The position numbers were made by a program, and so were the translations under genes. Of a stretch of DNA of 20,339 nt, positions 1-6,722 are shown piece after piece. Under the pieces are notes generated by a model. It was given only the letters and a program-made list of their open reading frames with translations. It made no database searches and was not told the DNA's origin. The DNA is from Pseudomonadota bacterium (GTDB taxonomy: Bacteria; Pseudomonadota; Alphaproteobacteria; Rhodobacterales; Rhodobacteraceae). The first letter of the stretch is position 1. Every line of letters starts with the position of its first letter. The stretch lies in the NCBI GenBank assembly GCA_022573605.1, contig JACZTQ010000021.1:1-20339 (forward strand), in the 5' to 3' direction.

Positions 1-56
1 AACGCGGCCGTCACGGCCCCGGCTACAAGCAGAAGGATCGTCGATGTTTTGGGCAT
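1..56 (-). CDS. 5' end of an unknown signal-peptide or membrane protein (runs off left edge)
   Basis: An ATG at 56-54 on the minus strand opens a frame that runs off the window with no stop. Only 18 residues are visible: MPKTSTILLLVAGAVTAA. This is a short basic/polar start followed by a hydrophobic run ending in small residues, typical of a Sec signal peptide or a single N-terminal membrane helix. A GGGAAG purine stretch lies about 8 bases upstream of the ATG. The ATG shares one base with the TAA of the preceding ORF (TAATG), which suggests translational coupling within a compact cassette. Function cannot be assigned. The overlap, signal sequence and ribosome-binding site make it likely to be a real gene. 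Confidence 0.45.
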   Translation of the reverse strand, partial: MPKTSTILLLVAGAVTAA

Positions 57-196
57 TATTTATCTTCCCGCGTCATGATCTTAAATAGCTGCAAAGCCGC
101 CCCGGCCAGCGTCACGACAATCCCCACTTCTTTTGACCTGGGTAGGCGCTTGGCTTTGCGCTTTGACTTCCCGCCGACGCTTAACTTAACGTCCAA
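56..196 (-). CDS. Small single-span membrane protein, 46 aa, unknown
   Basis: A 46-codon minus-strand ORF starting at a TTG (196-194), preceded by a good AGGTGAG ribosome-binding stretch inside the end of the upstream gene. The N-terminal half is strongly basic (many Lys/Arg around residues 9-22). It is followed by one hydrophobic segment (VGIVVTLAGAALQLFKIM) and a short charged tail (TREDK). This is the layout of a small membrane-anchored protein with a positively charged face. It overlaps the upstream ORF by 11 bases and the downstream ORF by one base. Such packing is typical of viral or mobile-element genes. No family was recognised. The non-ATG start is inferred from the ribosome-binding site and could be wrong. 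Confidence 0.4.
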   Translation of the reverse strand: MDVKLSVGGKSKRKAKRLPRSKEVGIVVTLAGAALQLFKIMTREDK

Positions 197-656
197 CTTC
201 GCGCCTCACCTTCTCATCCTGGGTCAATGGCGATTTGCTGAACTGGCAGTTGATCTCATTCGCCGCCGTCGCATTTACGCCGTCCTCGTTTTCGACCTCG
301 AAGGTCACGATCCCGATGTTAGAAAGCTGGGCAATCGTGCCGCCCGGAACCGTCCGGGCGTCCGGCCGATTCCCGTTGATGATTATCAGCAACTGCTCGC
401 CCGAATTGTTGATGATGTCGACGTTATCCAGGGGCGCGTATTTCTGTGACCTGGGAAACCGGCCATTCAGGTTGATGCGCTCACTTGCCCCCGCCGCGAT
501 CACGCCGGGGGTGTAGTCGGTGGCCATGTCGTGGATGCGAAACCGCGCCGCGGCGAAACTCCCGAACATGCCGAAACCCGCGATCATCATCACCGGGGTC
601 CCGACCAGCGCCGCAAATTCGGTGACGAGCTGGAGAGTTCTGGTCGCTCGGTTCAC
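186..656 (-). CDS. Unknown membrane-anchored protein, possibly virus- or element-encoded
   Basis: The minus-strand frame closing at 186 is open back to 959. I prefer the GTG at 656-654 as start (156 aa), because a GGAGG lies 11 bases upstream and the protein from there is well behaved; an ATG at 842 sits inside a 20-bp palindrome with no ribosome-binding site. From the GTG, residues about 10-35 form a hydrophobic segment (LVTEFAALVGTPVMMIAGFG). The rest is polar and beta-like, with runs such as DNVDIINNSGEQLLIIINGN and IVTFEVENEDGVNATAANEI. The two following ORFs overlap head to tail, giving a three-gene membrane-protein cassette. No known family was recognised. A minor structural protein of a membrane-containing or filamentous virus is a guess only. 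Confidence 0.45.
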   Translation of the reverse strand: MNRATRTLQLVTEFAALVGTPVMMIAGFGMFGSFAAARFRIHDMATDYTPGVIAAGASERINLNGRFPRSQKYAPLDNVDIINNSGEQLLIIINGNRPDARTVPGGTIAQLSNIGIVTFEVENEDGVNATAANEINCQFSKSPLTQDEKVRREVGR

Positions 657-1131
657 TCTCGCGACTGCCTCCGTCGCTGAAAGGGATCGGCTGCGGGCAT
701 CCGCTCCTGCCTGGTTCAGCCAAGGGATCAGCTTTCTGTCTGCACCGGCATCCCCCCGGATGCAAGTGTCGTTTCGTTGTTGCTGACGGGCAAACCTGTT
801 GAGGCTCCACAGCCAGAGCAATTTCCAGCCAAATGAATTCATTTGGCGGCGCGGGTTTGCGTGAAAACAAAAAGACAGCGCCTCCGGCCGGATTCCATCG
901 GCTCGGACAAGGCTCTGGCGAAGGCTGGGGCAGCGGGCCGGCTTCGTGGAGTGGATCAAACTCTGATCTCGGGCCCGTGGCCGGCGCCCATGATCTTGCC
1001 GATGCGGCCCCGGTTGACCAGATGCAACCGCCGGGGGTTGTTCTCTTGACCGTGGTGGTGTCCGTCCCGCAGATTGGTGCCCGCAGATCGTAAACGCTTA
1101 GTCAGGCCACTCAACGGGGAACCTGCCGCAG
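657..1131. other. Intergenic stretch without a supported gene
   Basis: No convincing protein was seen on either strand in these 475 bases; frames that are open here read as low-quality, Arg/Pro-rich translations. It holds the 20-bp palindrome at 828-847 and separates the left minus-strand cassette from the plus-strand glycosyltransferase. A GGGGAA run at 1118-1123 could serve as ribosome-binding site for the gene at 1132. No promoter of convincing quality was found. Confidence 0.5.
828..847. repeat. Perfect 20-bp palindrome
   Basis: GCCAAATGAATTCATTTGGC reads identically on both strands. It is AT-rich at the centre and flanked by GC-rich sequence. On both strands it contains an ATG that would begin MNSFG, so apparent divergent ORFs starting here are probably a by-product of the symmetry. 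It may be an operator, a cruciform-forming site, or one end of a longer intergenic repeat: the left flank continues with AGAGCAATTTCCA, but the right flank does not mirror it. Confidence 0.75.
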
Positions 1132-2214
1132 ATGACCACCGAGACGCTGGAACCTGTCGAGCTGAGCATCGTCGTGCCGATGCTGAACGAGAGCGCGGTG
1201 CTGGAGCGGTTCTTCGCCCGCCTGGTGCCGGTGCTGGAGGGCGTGACCGAGCGCTACGAGATCCTCTGCATCGACGACGGAAGCACCGACGATACCTTCC
1301 GGCGGCTGGAGACCTACCGGGCTTTGAACCCGCGCATCCGGCTGATCGGGCTGTCGCGCAATTTCGGCAAGGAGAACGCCCTCAGCGCCGGGCTCGATTT
1401 TGCCACCGGGCTGGCGGTGATCCCGATGGACGCCGATCTGCAGGACCCGCCCGAGGTGGTGCCCGAGATGGTGGCGAAGTGGCGCGAGGGCTACGACGTG
1501 GTGCTGGCCAAACGCGCCAGCCGCGAGGGCGAGAGCTGGCTCAAGCGCACCACCGCCCGGGCCTTCTACCGCCTGATCGGGCGGCTCAGCCAGGTCGATA
1601 TCCCGGAGAACGTGGGCGATTTCCGGCTGATGGACCGGCGCGTGGTCGAGGTGCTGGCGAGCTTGCCGGAACGCTCGCGCTTCATGAAGGGCGTCTTCGC
1701 CTGGCTCGGTTTTCGCCAGGCGGTGGTCGAATACGCCCGCCAACCGCGCGCCGCGGGAACCGCGAAGCAGAACTGGCCGCGCCTGTTCGCGCTGGCGATC
1801 GACGGCATCGTCTCGTTCACGGCCGCGCCGCTGAAGGTCTGGAGCTATATCGGTTTTGCCGTCGCCGCCCTCGCCGGCGCCTACGGCCTGTTCATCATCC
1901 TGCGCACGATGTTCTTCGGCGTCGATGTCCCCGGCTACGCCTCGCTGCTGGTGGTGACCCTGTTCATGAACGGACTGGTGCTGATCGGGCTCGGCGTGCT
2001 GGGCGAATACATGGCCCGCATCTTCACCGAGGTGAAGCGCCGCCCAGTCTATGTCATCGCCGCCCATGCCGGGGTCGAGGCGCTGGCGGGGCGGAGCTTC
2101 GCCACCCGGCGTCTAACGCTTGAGCGCCCAGAACTTCAGCAGCAGGAAGGTGATGCCGGGCACGGTGAAGATGACGATCACCAGCGCCAGCCAGTAGGGG
2201 CGGGCGAAGACTGA
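1132..2214 (+). CDS. GtrB/DPM1-like polyprenyl-phosphate glycosyltransferase (GT2)
   Basis: Family 2 glycosyltransferase that transfers a sugar from a nucleotide-sugar to undecaprenyl phosphate at the cytoplasmic face of the inner membrane. The GT-A domain is at residues 10-230: LSIVVPMLNES at the start, the CIDDGSTDDT nucleotide-binding motif (46-55), and the metal-binding MDADLQDPP (99-107). Two transmembrane helices follow (about 235-258 and 268-292), then the usual VKRRPVYV end near residue 308. The protein does not stop there. A polar tail to residue 360 is encoded antisense to the convergent gtrA-like gene (about 102 bases of 3' overlap), so the last 30-40 residues are probably a read-on tail rather than a domain. 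The partner GtrA-like flippase candidate lies on the opposite strand. Product class is secure; the sugar transferred is unknown. Confidence 0.9.
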   Translation: MTTETLEPVELSIVVPMLNESAVLERFFARLVPVLEGVTERYEILCIDDGSTDDTFRRLETYRALNPRIRLIGLSRNFGKENALSAGLDFATGLAVIPMDADLQDPPEVVPEMVAKWREGYDVVLAKRASREGESWLKRTTARAFYRLIGRLSQVDIPENVGDFRLMDRRVVEVLASLPERSRFMKGVFAWLGFRQAVVEYARQPRAAGTAKQNWPRLFALAIDGIVSFTAAPLKVWSYIGFAVAALAGAYGLFIILRTMFFGVDVPGYASLLVVTLFMNGLVLIGLGVLGEYMARIFTEVKRRPVYVIAAHAGVEALAGRSFATRRLTLERPELQQQEGDAGHGEDDDHQRQPVGAGED

Positions 2215-2490
2215 GGTCACCAGCCAGACGATCGACTGGTTGAGCCCCAGCCCCGACACCGCCACCACCGCGAAGCGGACAAACGTCCCGCCGTCGGCGG
2301 TGCTGTCCGGGAAGGTCAGCCGGGTCTGGCCGAGGAACGAGACCCCCAGCGCGCAGCCGAAGGCGATCAGGTTGGCCCAGAGCGGCCCCATGCCGACGCC
2401 TTCGTGCAGCCCCAGACCCGCACCGACATGCACGGCGGTGGCAAGGATGCCGACGAAGCCGAAGCGGGAGAGTTGTCTGAACGCGGCCAT
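2113..2490 (-). CDS. GtrA-like membrane protein (candidate lipid-linked sugar flippase)
   Basis: A 125-aa protein starting MAAFRQLSRFGFVGI with four hydrophobic segments, the arrangement of the GtrA/DPMS_TMD family. GtrA proteins are thought to flip polyprenyl-phosphate-linked sugars across the inner membrane after GtrB has made them. The ATG at 2490 is preferred over upstream in-frame codons because it sits 4 bases after the methyltransferase stop (2495) and matches the usual family N-terminus. The charged segment FLGQTRLTFPDS between helices 2 and 3 is typical. It is probably co-transcribed with the methyltransferase. The 3' end overlaps the convergent GtrB-like gene by about 100 bases, an uncommon arrangement for two proteins expected to act together. 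Confidence 0.85.
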   Translation of the reverse strand: MAAFRQLSRFGFVGILATAVHVGAGLGLHEGVGMGPLWANLIAFGCALGVSFLGQTRLTFPDSTADGGTFVRFAVVAVSGLGLNQSIVWLVTSVFARPYWLALVIVIFTVPGITFLLLKFWALKR

Positions 2491-2494
2491 CCCG

Positions 2495-3223
2495 TCACCG
2501 TCGCCGCGCGATACACAGGATCGAGACGCCAAACGGCAGCGAGACATGTCTCAGCGCGAAACGCTCGGCGGCGAATATGCGCCCGAGCACGGCGTTCAGG
2601 AACGGCGGCGGCATGTCGTCATCCGGCTTGTCGGCGATGCCCGCAAGCTTCTTTAAGAACCGGATACCGACGATCAGGGGAAACAGGATGGTGTTGAAAT
2701 GGCTGCATTTCTCCACCACCAACCCGGCCTCTTCGGCCAGTTTTTGCACTGCGGGGCGGGTGTAGCGGCGCTTGTGGTGGTGGCGTTCGTCGTGGATCGA
2801 CCAGAGCCACGGGTAGACCGGCACGGTCAGGATCAGCCGCGCCCCCGGCCGCAGCAGTTTCGCCAGCGCCTGGACCGACTCCAGGTCGGCCTCGATGTGC
2901 TCGATGACGTCGAGGGCGGCGATCAGATCGAACGAGTCCGGCTCGAAGCCGATATCGCCGGGCAATTTGCCGGGCTGGACCTCGAACCCGCCTCTCGCCG
3001 AGGCGATTCGGCGGGCGTCCTCATCCATCTCGAAGGCGTCTAGCCGGCCGAATTCCGACAGCATCGCGAGGTTCCCGCCGGGGCCGCAGCCGGCTTCGAG
3101 AACCCGGGCGTCCGGCGGCAGCCGCAGCGCGGCGATCTGGTCCTGGAGGATCCGCCGGCGGGCGACAAACCACCAATGCTTGTGGTCCTGTTCCGCCATG
3201 CGCAAATAGACACTCTTATCCAT
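2495..3223 (-). CDS. Class I SAM-dependent methyltransferase
   Basis: 242 aa, usual length for the Methyltransf_11/23 group. Motif I for SAM binding is VLEAGCGPGG (41-50). The acidic end of beta-2 is FEMDEDA (64-70), motif II is DLIAALDVIEHI (99-110), and the post-motif RPGARLILTVP (126-136) follows. A Trp- and His-rich segment (WLWSIHDERHHHKRRY) after motif III is common in methyltransferases of cell-surface polysaccharide loci. The ATG at 3223 has GAGGAG upstream. It is followed after 4 bases by the gtrA-like gene, so a shared role in modifying lipid-linked or surface glycans is likely. The substrate is not known. Confidence 0.88.
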   Translation of the reverse strand: MDKSVYLRMAEQDHKHWWFVARRRILQDQIAALRLPPDARVLEAGCGPGGNLAMLSEFGRLDAFEMDEDARRIASARGGFEVQPGKLPGDIGFEPDSFDLIAALDVIEHIEADLESVQALAKLLRPGARLILTVPVYPWLWSIHDERHHHKRRYTRPAVQKLAEEAGLVVEKCSHFNTILFPLIVGIRFLKKLAGIADKPDDDMPPPFLNAVLGRIFAAERFALRHVSLPFGVSILCIARRR

Positions 3224-3712
3224 TGCGGCTCCTCGTCGGGTCTGGGCCGCCGTCCGCGCGGGCGGGATGACGCATGAGGCGCAATCCGGCCGGACGAGGC
3301 GAACCGCAGCTTAGCATACCCTTGACCCTGTTCAACCGATTGGAATTCGAACCGACCCACTACTCGGTCACGAGGCATTGCCCGGAACAGCGCCCTTGCC
3401 GACTCGCGGGCAATCGAGTGCCGGTGTGGGGCGCGACGAGGGAAGTCAGCCCGGCCTGCCCCGCTCGCCAAAATTTGATCGCGATGGTCGGGGTCGCCTG
3501 CATCCGGGTGGTTTGGCCCCGGCCCGGGGGTGTCATATGGCTGTTCGGGCTGGATTCAACCAGTCAGCGGGCCTGAATGGCATCACGCCGCCAAGGCCCG
3601 GCTGCTCCCGATCCCGTGATCGATGCGGAGGGCGGCTCGCCAGGGGATGACCGGGGCGCGAAGTGATCGCGGGTGCGCTGGACATCCGCTATGGAGAGGC
3701 CACTATCGAACC
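3224..3712. other. Divergent intergenic region with no supported gene
   Basis: 489 bases between the minus-strand methyltransferase and the plus-strand ArsR-type regulator. Open frames here look like chance GC-rich ORFs. A GGAATTCGAACC stretch near 3342 looks like a tRNA T-loop but lacks the paired arms. I could not identify a clear AT-rich inverted repeat that would be an autoregulatory BigR-type operator. Confidence 0.5.
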
Positions 3713-4060
3713 ATGGGCCTGCCTGCTTTGAATGACAATCTGGAAGACACCGAACTGGCGCTGATGGTGCTCAACGCCAGGCGTGCGGCCGAGTTCCTGA
3801 AAGCTCTCGGACATGAGGGGCGGCTGATGATCCTGTGCCATCTGGCCTCGGGAGAGCGCTCGGTGACCGAGCTCGAGCGGCTCTTGTCGCAGCGCCAGGC
3901 GGCGGTCAGCCAGCAGCTTGCCCGGTTGCGCCTGGAACGGCTGGTGGTCAGCCGGCGTGACGGCAAGACGATCTATTACCGCCTGGCCGACGGCCGCACC
4001 CGGCAGATGATCGAGATCATCCATGAGATGTTCTGTGCCGAGGCGGATCCGGGGGATTGA
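3713..4060 (+). CDS. bigR: BigR/SqrR-type ArsR-family persulfide-sensing repressor
   Basis: 115 aa from the ATG at 3713, with GGAGAGG 13 bases upstream; this start gives the family's usual length, while further upstream codons add an Arg-rich run. It has a winged helix-turn-helix: ALGHEGRLMILCHLASGERSVTELE is helices 1-3, QAAVSQQLARLR the recognition helix, and GKTIYYRLAD the wing. Cys42 (MILCHL) and Cys108 (EMFCAE) fall at the positions of the two redox cysteines of BigR/SqrR, which form a di- or polysulfide link with sulfane sulfur and release DNA. This is strong family evidence against a metal-sensing ArsR. BigR genes usually sit beside sulfur dioxygenase, SQR or sulfur transporter genes; none is seen here, so its targets are probably elsewhere. 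Confidence 0.82.
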   Translation: MGLPALNDNLEDTELALMVLNARRAAEFLKALGHEGRLMILCHLASGERSVTELERLLSQRQAAVSQQLARLRLERLVVSRRDGKTIYYRLADGRTRQMIEIIHEMFCAEADPGD

Positions 4061-4075
4061 CCGGTCCGGTCCGGA

Positions 4076-5356
4076 TCAGAGGCTCCAGTAACTGAGGTCG
4101 GGGCGGATCTCGGACGGGGCGAAGGCCGATTTCAGATCGACGAACACCCCACCCTCGCGGAGCATCGCCAACAGCCCCTCACGGTCGTCGAGATAGGCCG
4201 AATGGCTGACCGCGAGGATCAGCGCATCGAGATCGCGAAAAGTGTCGAGCCGGTTCATCTCGATGCCGAATTCGCGGCGCACATCGTCCGGATCGGCCTG
4301 CGGATCGTGGATCAGGGGCTCAACGCCGAAGCCGCGCAACTCGCGCACGATATCGGGCGTGCGCGAGTTGCGCAGATCGGGCACGTTCTCCTTGAAGGTC
4401 AGCCCCAGCAGGCCGACCCGCGCAGTTCCCTGGTTGATCCCGGCCGCCGCCATCAGCTTGATGGTCTTCCTGGCGACGAAGGTGCCCATGTCGTCGTTGA
4501 TCTGCCGCCCGGCGAGAATCACCTGCGGGCGGTAGCCGACCGCCTCGGCCTTGGCGGTCAGGTAGTAGGGGTCGACGCCGATGCAGTGCCCGCCGACCAG
4601 GCCCGGCGTGAACGGCAGGAAGTTCCACTTGGTTCCGGCCGCATCGAGCACGTCGCGGGTGCGCAGCCCGAGCCGCTCGAAGATCAGCGCCAGCTCGTTC
4701 ATCAGCGCGATGTTGATGTCGCGCTGGGTGTTCTCGATCACCTTCGCCGCCTCGGCGACGCGGATCGAGGTGGCCTCGAACACGCCCGCCGGGACGATCG
4801 CCGAATAGGCGGCGGCGACCCGGCGCAGGGTAGCCTCGTCCTGGCCCGAGACGACCTTGACGATGTTCTCCAGCCGGTGCTCCCGGTCGCCGGGATTGAT
4901 CCGCTCCGGGCTGTAGCCGAGGGCAAAATCGGCGCCGCAGGTCAGCCCCGAGGCGGCTTCCAGCGCCGGTCCGCAGACCTCCTCGGTGGCGCCGGGAAAA
5001 ACCGTGGATTCGAACACCACCAGCGATCCCGGCGACAGCCGCGGGCCGATGATCGCGCAGGCCGAACGCAGCGGCCCCAGATCGGGCCGTTTCTGTTCGT
5101 CCACCGGGGTCGGCACCGTGACGACGAAAAAGGAGGTGTTCGCCAGCCCGGCCGGATCGGTGGTGAAGCGGATGCCGCTGGCGGCGATATCCTCGCCGGA
5201 GACCTCCCCGGTCCAGTCCTCGCCGCGCTCGAGCGCTTCGATCCGGCGCGCCGAGATGTCGAAGCCGACGACCCGGCCCGCCTGCCGGGCGAAAGCGACG
5301 GCGACAGGCAGACCCACATAGCCCAGCCCGATGACGGCGATATTTTCGGATATCAT
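4076..5356 (-). CDS. TviB/WbpO-type UDP-N-acetylhexosamine 6-dehydrogenase
   Basis: 426 aa from the ATG at 5356 (GGGGAGG upstream at long spacing; in-frame codons upstream precede the Rossmann start and lack a ribosome-binding site). The enzyme performs the two-step NAD-dependent oxidation of a UDP-sugar C6 to a uronate. The N-terminal Rossmann motif is IAVIGLGYVGLP (6-17). The linker helix contains NTQRDINIALMNELA, and the catalytic Cys258 lies in GGHCIGVDPYYLTAKAE. The C-terminal domain has LTFKENVPDLRNSR. NTQRDINIA and GGHCIGVDPYYL match the TviB/WbpO/VipA branch, which makes UDP-GalNAcA or UDP-GlcNAcA for capsule and O-antigen, rather than the UDP-glucose branch seen at 13499. It stands alone; an AT-rich leader lies upstream. 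Exact substrate is not certain. Confidence 0.88.
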   Translation of the reverse strand: MISENIAVIGLGYVGLPVAVAFARQAGRVVGFDISARRIEALERGEDWTGEVSGEDIAASGIRFTTDPAGLANTSFFVVTVPTPVDEQKRPDLGPLRSACAIIGPRLSPGSLVVFESTVFPGATEEVCGPALEAASGLTCGADFALGYSPERINPGDREHRLENIVKVVSGQDEATLRRVAAAYSAIVPAGVFEATSIRVAEAAKVIENTQRDINIALMNELALIFERLGLRTRDVLDAAGTKWNFLPFTPGLVGGHCIGVDPYYLTAKAEAVGYRPQVILAGRQINDDMGTFVARKTIKLMAAAGINQGTARVGLLGLTFKENVPDLRNSRTPDIVRELRGFGVEPLIHDPQADPDDVRREFGIEMNRLDTFRDLDALILAVSHSAYLDDREGLLAMLREGGVFVDLKSAFAPSEIRPDLSYWSL

Positions 5357-5567
5357 CTTGCGATATGCCTCCCCAAGGGCGGTCCGGGCGCCGGGCATCA
5401 GAGTTGTCGAAATAGTCTGGTTCCACAACAACAGTTACCAGAATATTAAAGCTGATTGCGGTCGATCCGATTCACGCTTTGTTTTCCATAATTCACGATT
5501 TTTAGATTTCCTTTGTTTTTCAATATGTTATACCAAGTTGCGCGAAGCGTGACTCATCCACAACCTT
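5357..5567 (-). promoter_or_regulatory. AT-rich upstream region of the UDP-sugar dehydrogenase gene
   Basis: The stretch from about 5430 to 5545 is strikingly AT-rich for this segment, with several T/A runs, and lies directly upstream of the dehydrogenase gene. It very likely contains its promoter and could bind xenogeneic silencers (MucR- or H-NS-like), which often control polysaccharide genes. I could not settle on a single -35/-10 pair. Confidence 0.4.
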
Positions 5568-5650
5568 GTCATTGCCGGGCTTGACCCGGCAATCCAGCCT
5601 TTGGATCAACCGGTTGAAGACTGGATGCCCGGGTCAAGCCCGAGCATGAC
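5568..5650. repeat. Intergenic inverted-repeat element with 30-bp arms
   Basis: Left arm 5568-5597 (begins GTCATTGCCGGGCTTGACCC) and right arm 5621-5650 (ends GGGTCAAGCCCGAGCATGAC) are imperfect inverted copies separated by 23 bases. The GGGCTTGACCCGG core is a widespread intergenic palindromic repeat of alphaproteobacteria, recalled from general experience. It lies just beyond the 3' end of the Crp-like gene, where it could form a strong hairpin in that transcript and act as a terminator or stabiliser. Confidence 0.8.
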
Positions 5651-5678
5651 TTGGGTTGGGATCGGCGCAACGCTCCCC

Positions 5679-6368
5679 TCAACCCCGGTCCAGCCAGGCC
5701 TTCAGACCCGAGACGCTCTTGATCAGCAGCGAGCGGCCCGTGCGTTCGATCAGCCCGGCATCCTTCAGCTTCGACATGTCCCGGCCGATCGCCTCGCGCT
5801 GCGAGAACAGCAGGGTGGCGAATTCCTGCTGGGTCGGCAGCGGCTCGATCCGGGCGGTGTCGTCGCCGGTCATGCCGGCCTCGGCCAGGCGCAGCAACTC
5901 GGCGACCAGGCGGTGCCCGGCATCCTGGGTGGTCACCGCGGTCATCCGGGTCGAGAGGTGGCGGATGCGATCGACGAGATAGAGGATGAAGGCGCGAGTG
6001 ACGCCGCGGTGGCTGTACAGCACCTTGTTGAAGTTCGCCGCCGACATGCGGGCGATGCGCACATCCTCGACGGCGATCACATTGGTCGAGCGCGGCTGGC
6101 CGTCGATGGCGGCAAAGATGCCGAAGGCGTCGCCGGCCGGCATATCGGACATCAGAACTTCCCTGCCGCTGTCGGCATAGGTCGCGGCGCGGGCGCGGCC
6201 CGACAGGATAAAGAACACGTCGTCGTCGGTCTCGTCCTCGCCGACGATCAGCGCGCGGGCGGGATAGGTCGCCTCGGTCCAGTATCTGGCCAGTTCGGCA
6301 CGGCCATCGGGGCCGCAGGCATGCAGCGTGCTTCCCTCGGGAAACCTGTCGGTGCTGTCCTTCACCAT
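5679..6368 (-). CDS. Crp/Fnr-family transcriptional regulator
   Basis: 229 aa from the ATG at 6368, which has GGGAGAG 9 bases upstream. An N-terminal cyclic-nucleotide-binding-type beta barrel (about 20-120) is followed by a long dimerisation helix (about 122-150) and a C-terminal winged HTH. The recognition helix SQREAIGRDMSKL (189-201) keeps Arg191, Glu192 and Arg196, corresponding to the residues with which E. coli CRP reads TGTGA. A perfect TGTGA-N6-TCACA site lies upstream. In the phosphate-binding cassette, the usual Glu after Phe-Gly is Ile84 (FGIFAAIDGQPRS), while the Arg (93) and Ser (94) remain. cAMP may therefore bind differently or not at all. No FNR-type N-terminal cysteine cluster is present. 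The signal and full regulon are unknown. Confidence 0.88.
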   Translation of the reverse strand: MVKDSTDRFPEGSTLHACGPDGRAELARYWTEATYPARALIVGEDETDDDVFFILSGRARAATYADSGREVLMSDMPAGDAFGIFAAIDGQPRSTNVIAVEDVRIARMSAANFNKVLYSHRGVTRAFILYLVDRIRHLSTRMTAVTTQDAGHRLVAELLRLAEAGMTGDDTARIEPLPTQQEFATLLFSQREAIGRDMSKLKDAGLIERTGRSLLIKSVSGLKAWLDRG

Positions 6369-6463
6369 CGGCGCGGTCTCTCCCACGCGACAGAAGGCTT
6401 GATGGCGACCGGCGCCGATCAAGCCAAACTGCCGTGAGCTTGAAATTTCCCACCCTAATCTCA

Positions 6464-6488
6464 TGACCCGGCGCCCGGCGCCGGGTCA
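6464..6488. repeat. 12-bp perfect inverted repeat in the leader of the Crp-like gene
   Basis: TGACCCGGCGCC, one base, then GGCGCCGGGTCA. It lies about 95 bases upstream of the regulator's ATG and downstream of the CRP-type site, so in the mRNA it would fold as a very stable GC hairpin in the 5' leader. No U-run follows in either direction, which argues against a simple terminator. It could be an mRNA-stability hairpin, an attenuating structure or a repeat element. Confidence 0.65.
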
Positions 6489-6525
6489 GTCGCTGTCAGG
6501 GACCTCACGCTATAATAAGCAGATA

Positions 6526-6541
6526 TGTGACAATCGTCACA
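6526..6541 (-). promoter_or_regulatory. Perfect CRP-consensus binding site
   Basis: TGTGACAATCGTCACA is TGTGA-N6-TCACA, both half-sites perfect. On the minus strand, towards the Crp-like gene, TATTAT (6517-6512) could be a -10 element. The site would then cover the -35 position, better suited to autorepression than to class II activation. On the plus strand a TATAAT occurs at 6511-6516, but no plus-strand gene follows. The match to this gene's recognition helix supports autoregulation; the transcription start is inferred. Confidence 0.7.
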
Positions 6542-6674
6542 GCCCAATAATCGGTGGCCGCGCTAGCTTTTTTCAAGGCATGGGAAACGCTGCGGTTCCG
6601 GCCCCCCGGGGAATCGCGCCGTTTCCGGAAGCCGTTAGAGAGAGTGCGTGGCGTTCCGGGTCTTCGTAGCGTTG

Positions 6675-6703
6675 GCGGGCGGCCTTCTCCGGGGGCCGCC
6701 CGC
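6675..6703 (-). terminator. GC hairpin downstream of the reductase gene
   Basis: A 10-bp perfect stem (GCGGGCGGCC / GGCCGCCCGC) with a 9-base loop begins about 20 bases beyond the stop of the minus-strand reductase gene. It lacks a U-tract, so it is a terminator-like hairpin of the kind common in GC-rich genomes rather than a textbook intrinsic terminator. Confidence 0.5.
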
Positions 6704-6722
6704 ATTGCTTGCCGACCGGCGC

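Noticed and set aside
833..1093. Plus-strand ORF starting MNSFGG
   Set aside because: Its start is produced by the palindrome at 828-847; it has no ribosome-binding site and an uncharacteristic composition.
3336..3365. Possible tRNA T-arm (GGTTCGAATTCC on the minus strand)
   Set aside because: The flanking bases cannot form the 5-bp T-stem, and no anticodon or acceptor stem is found.
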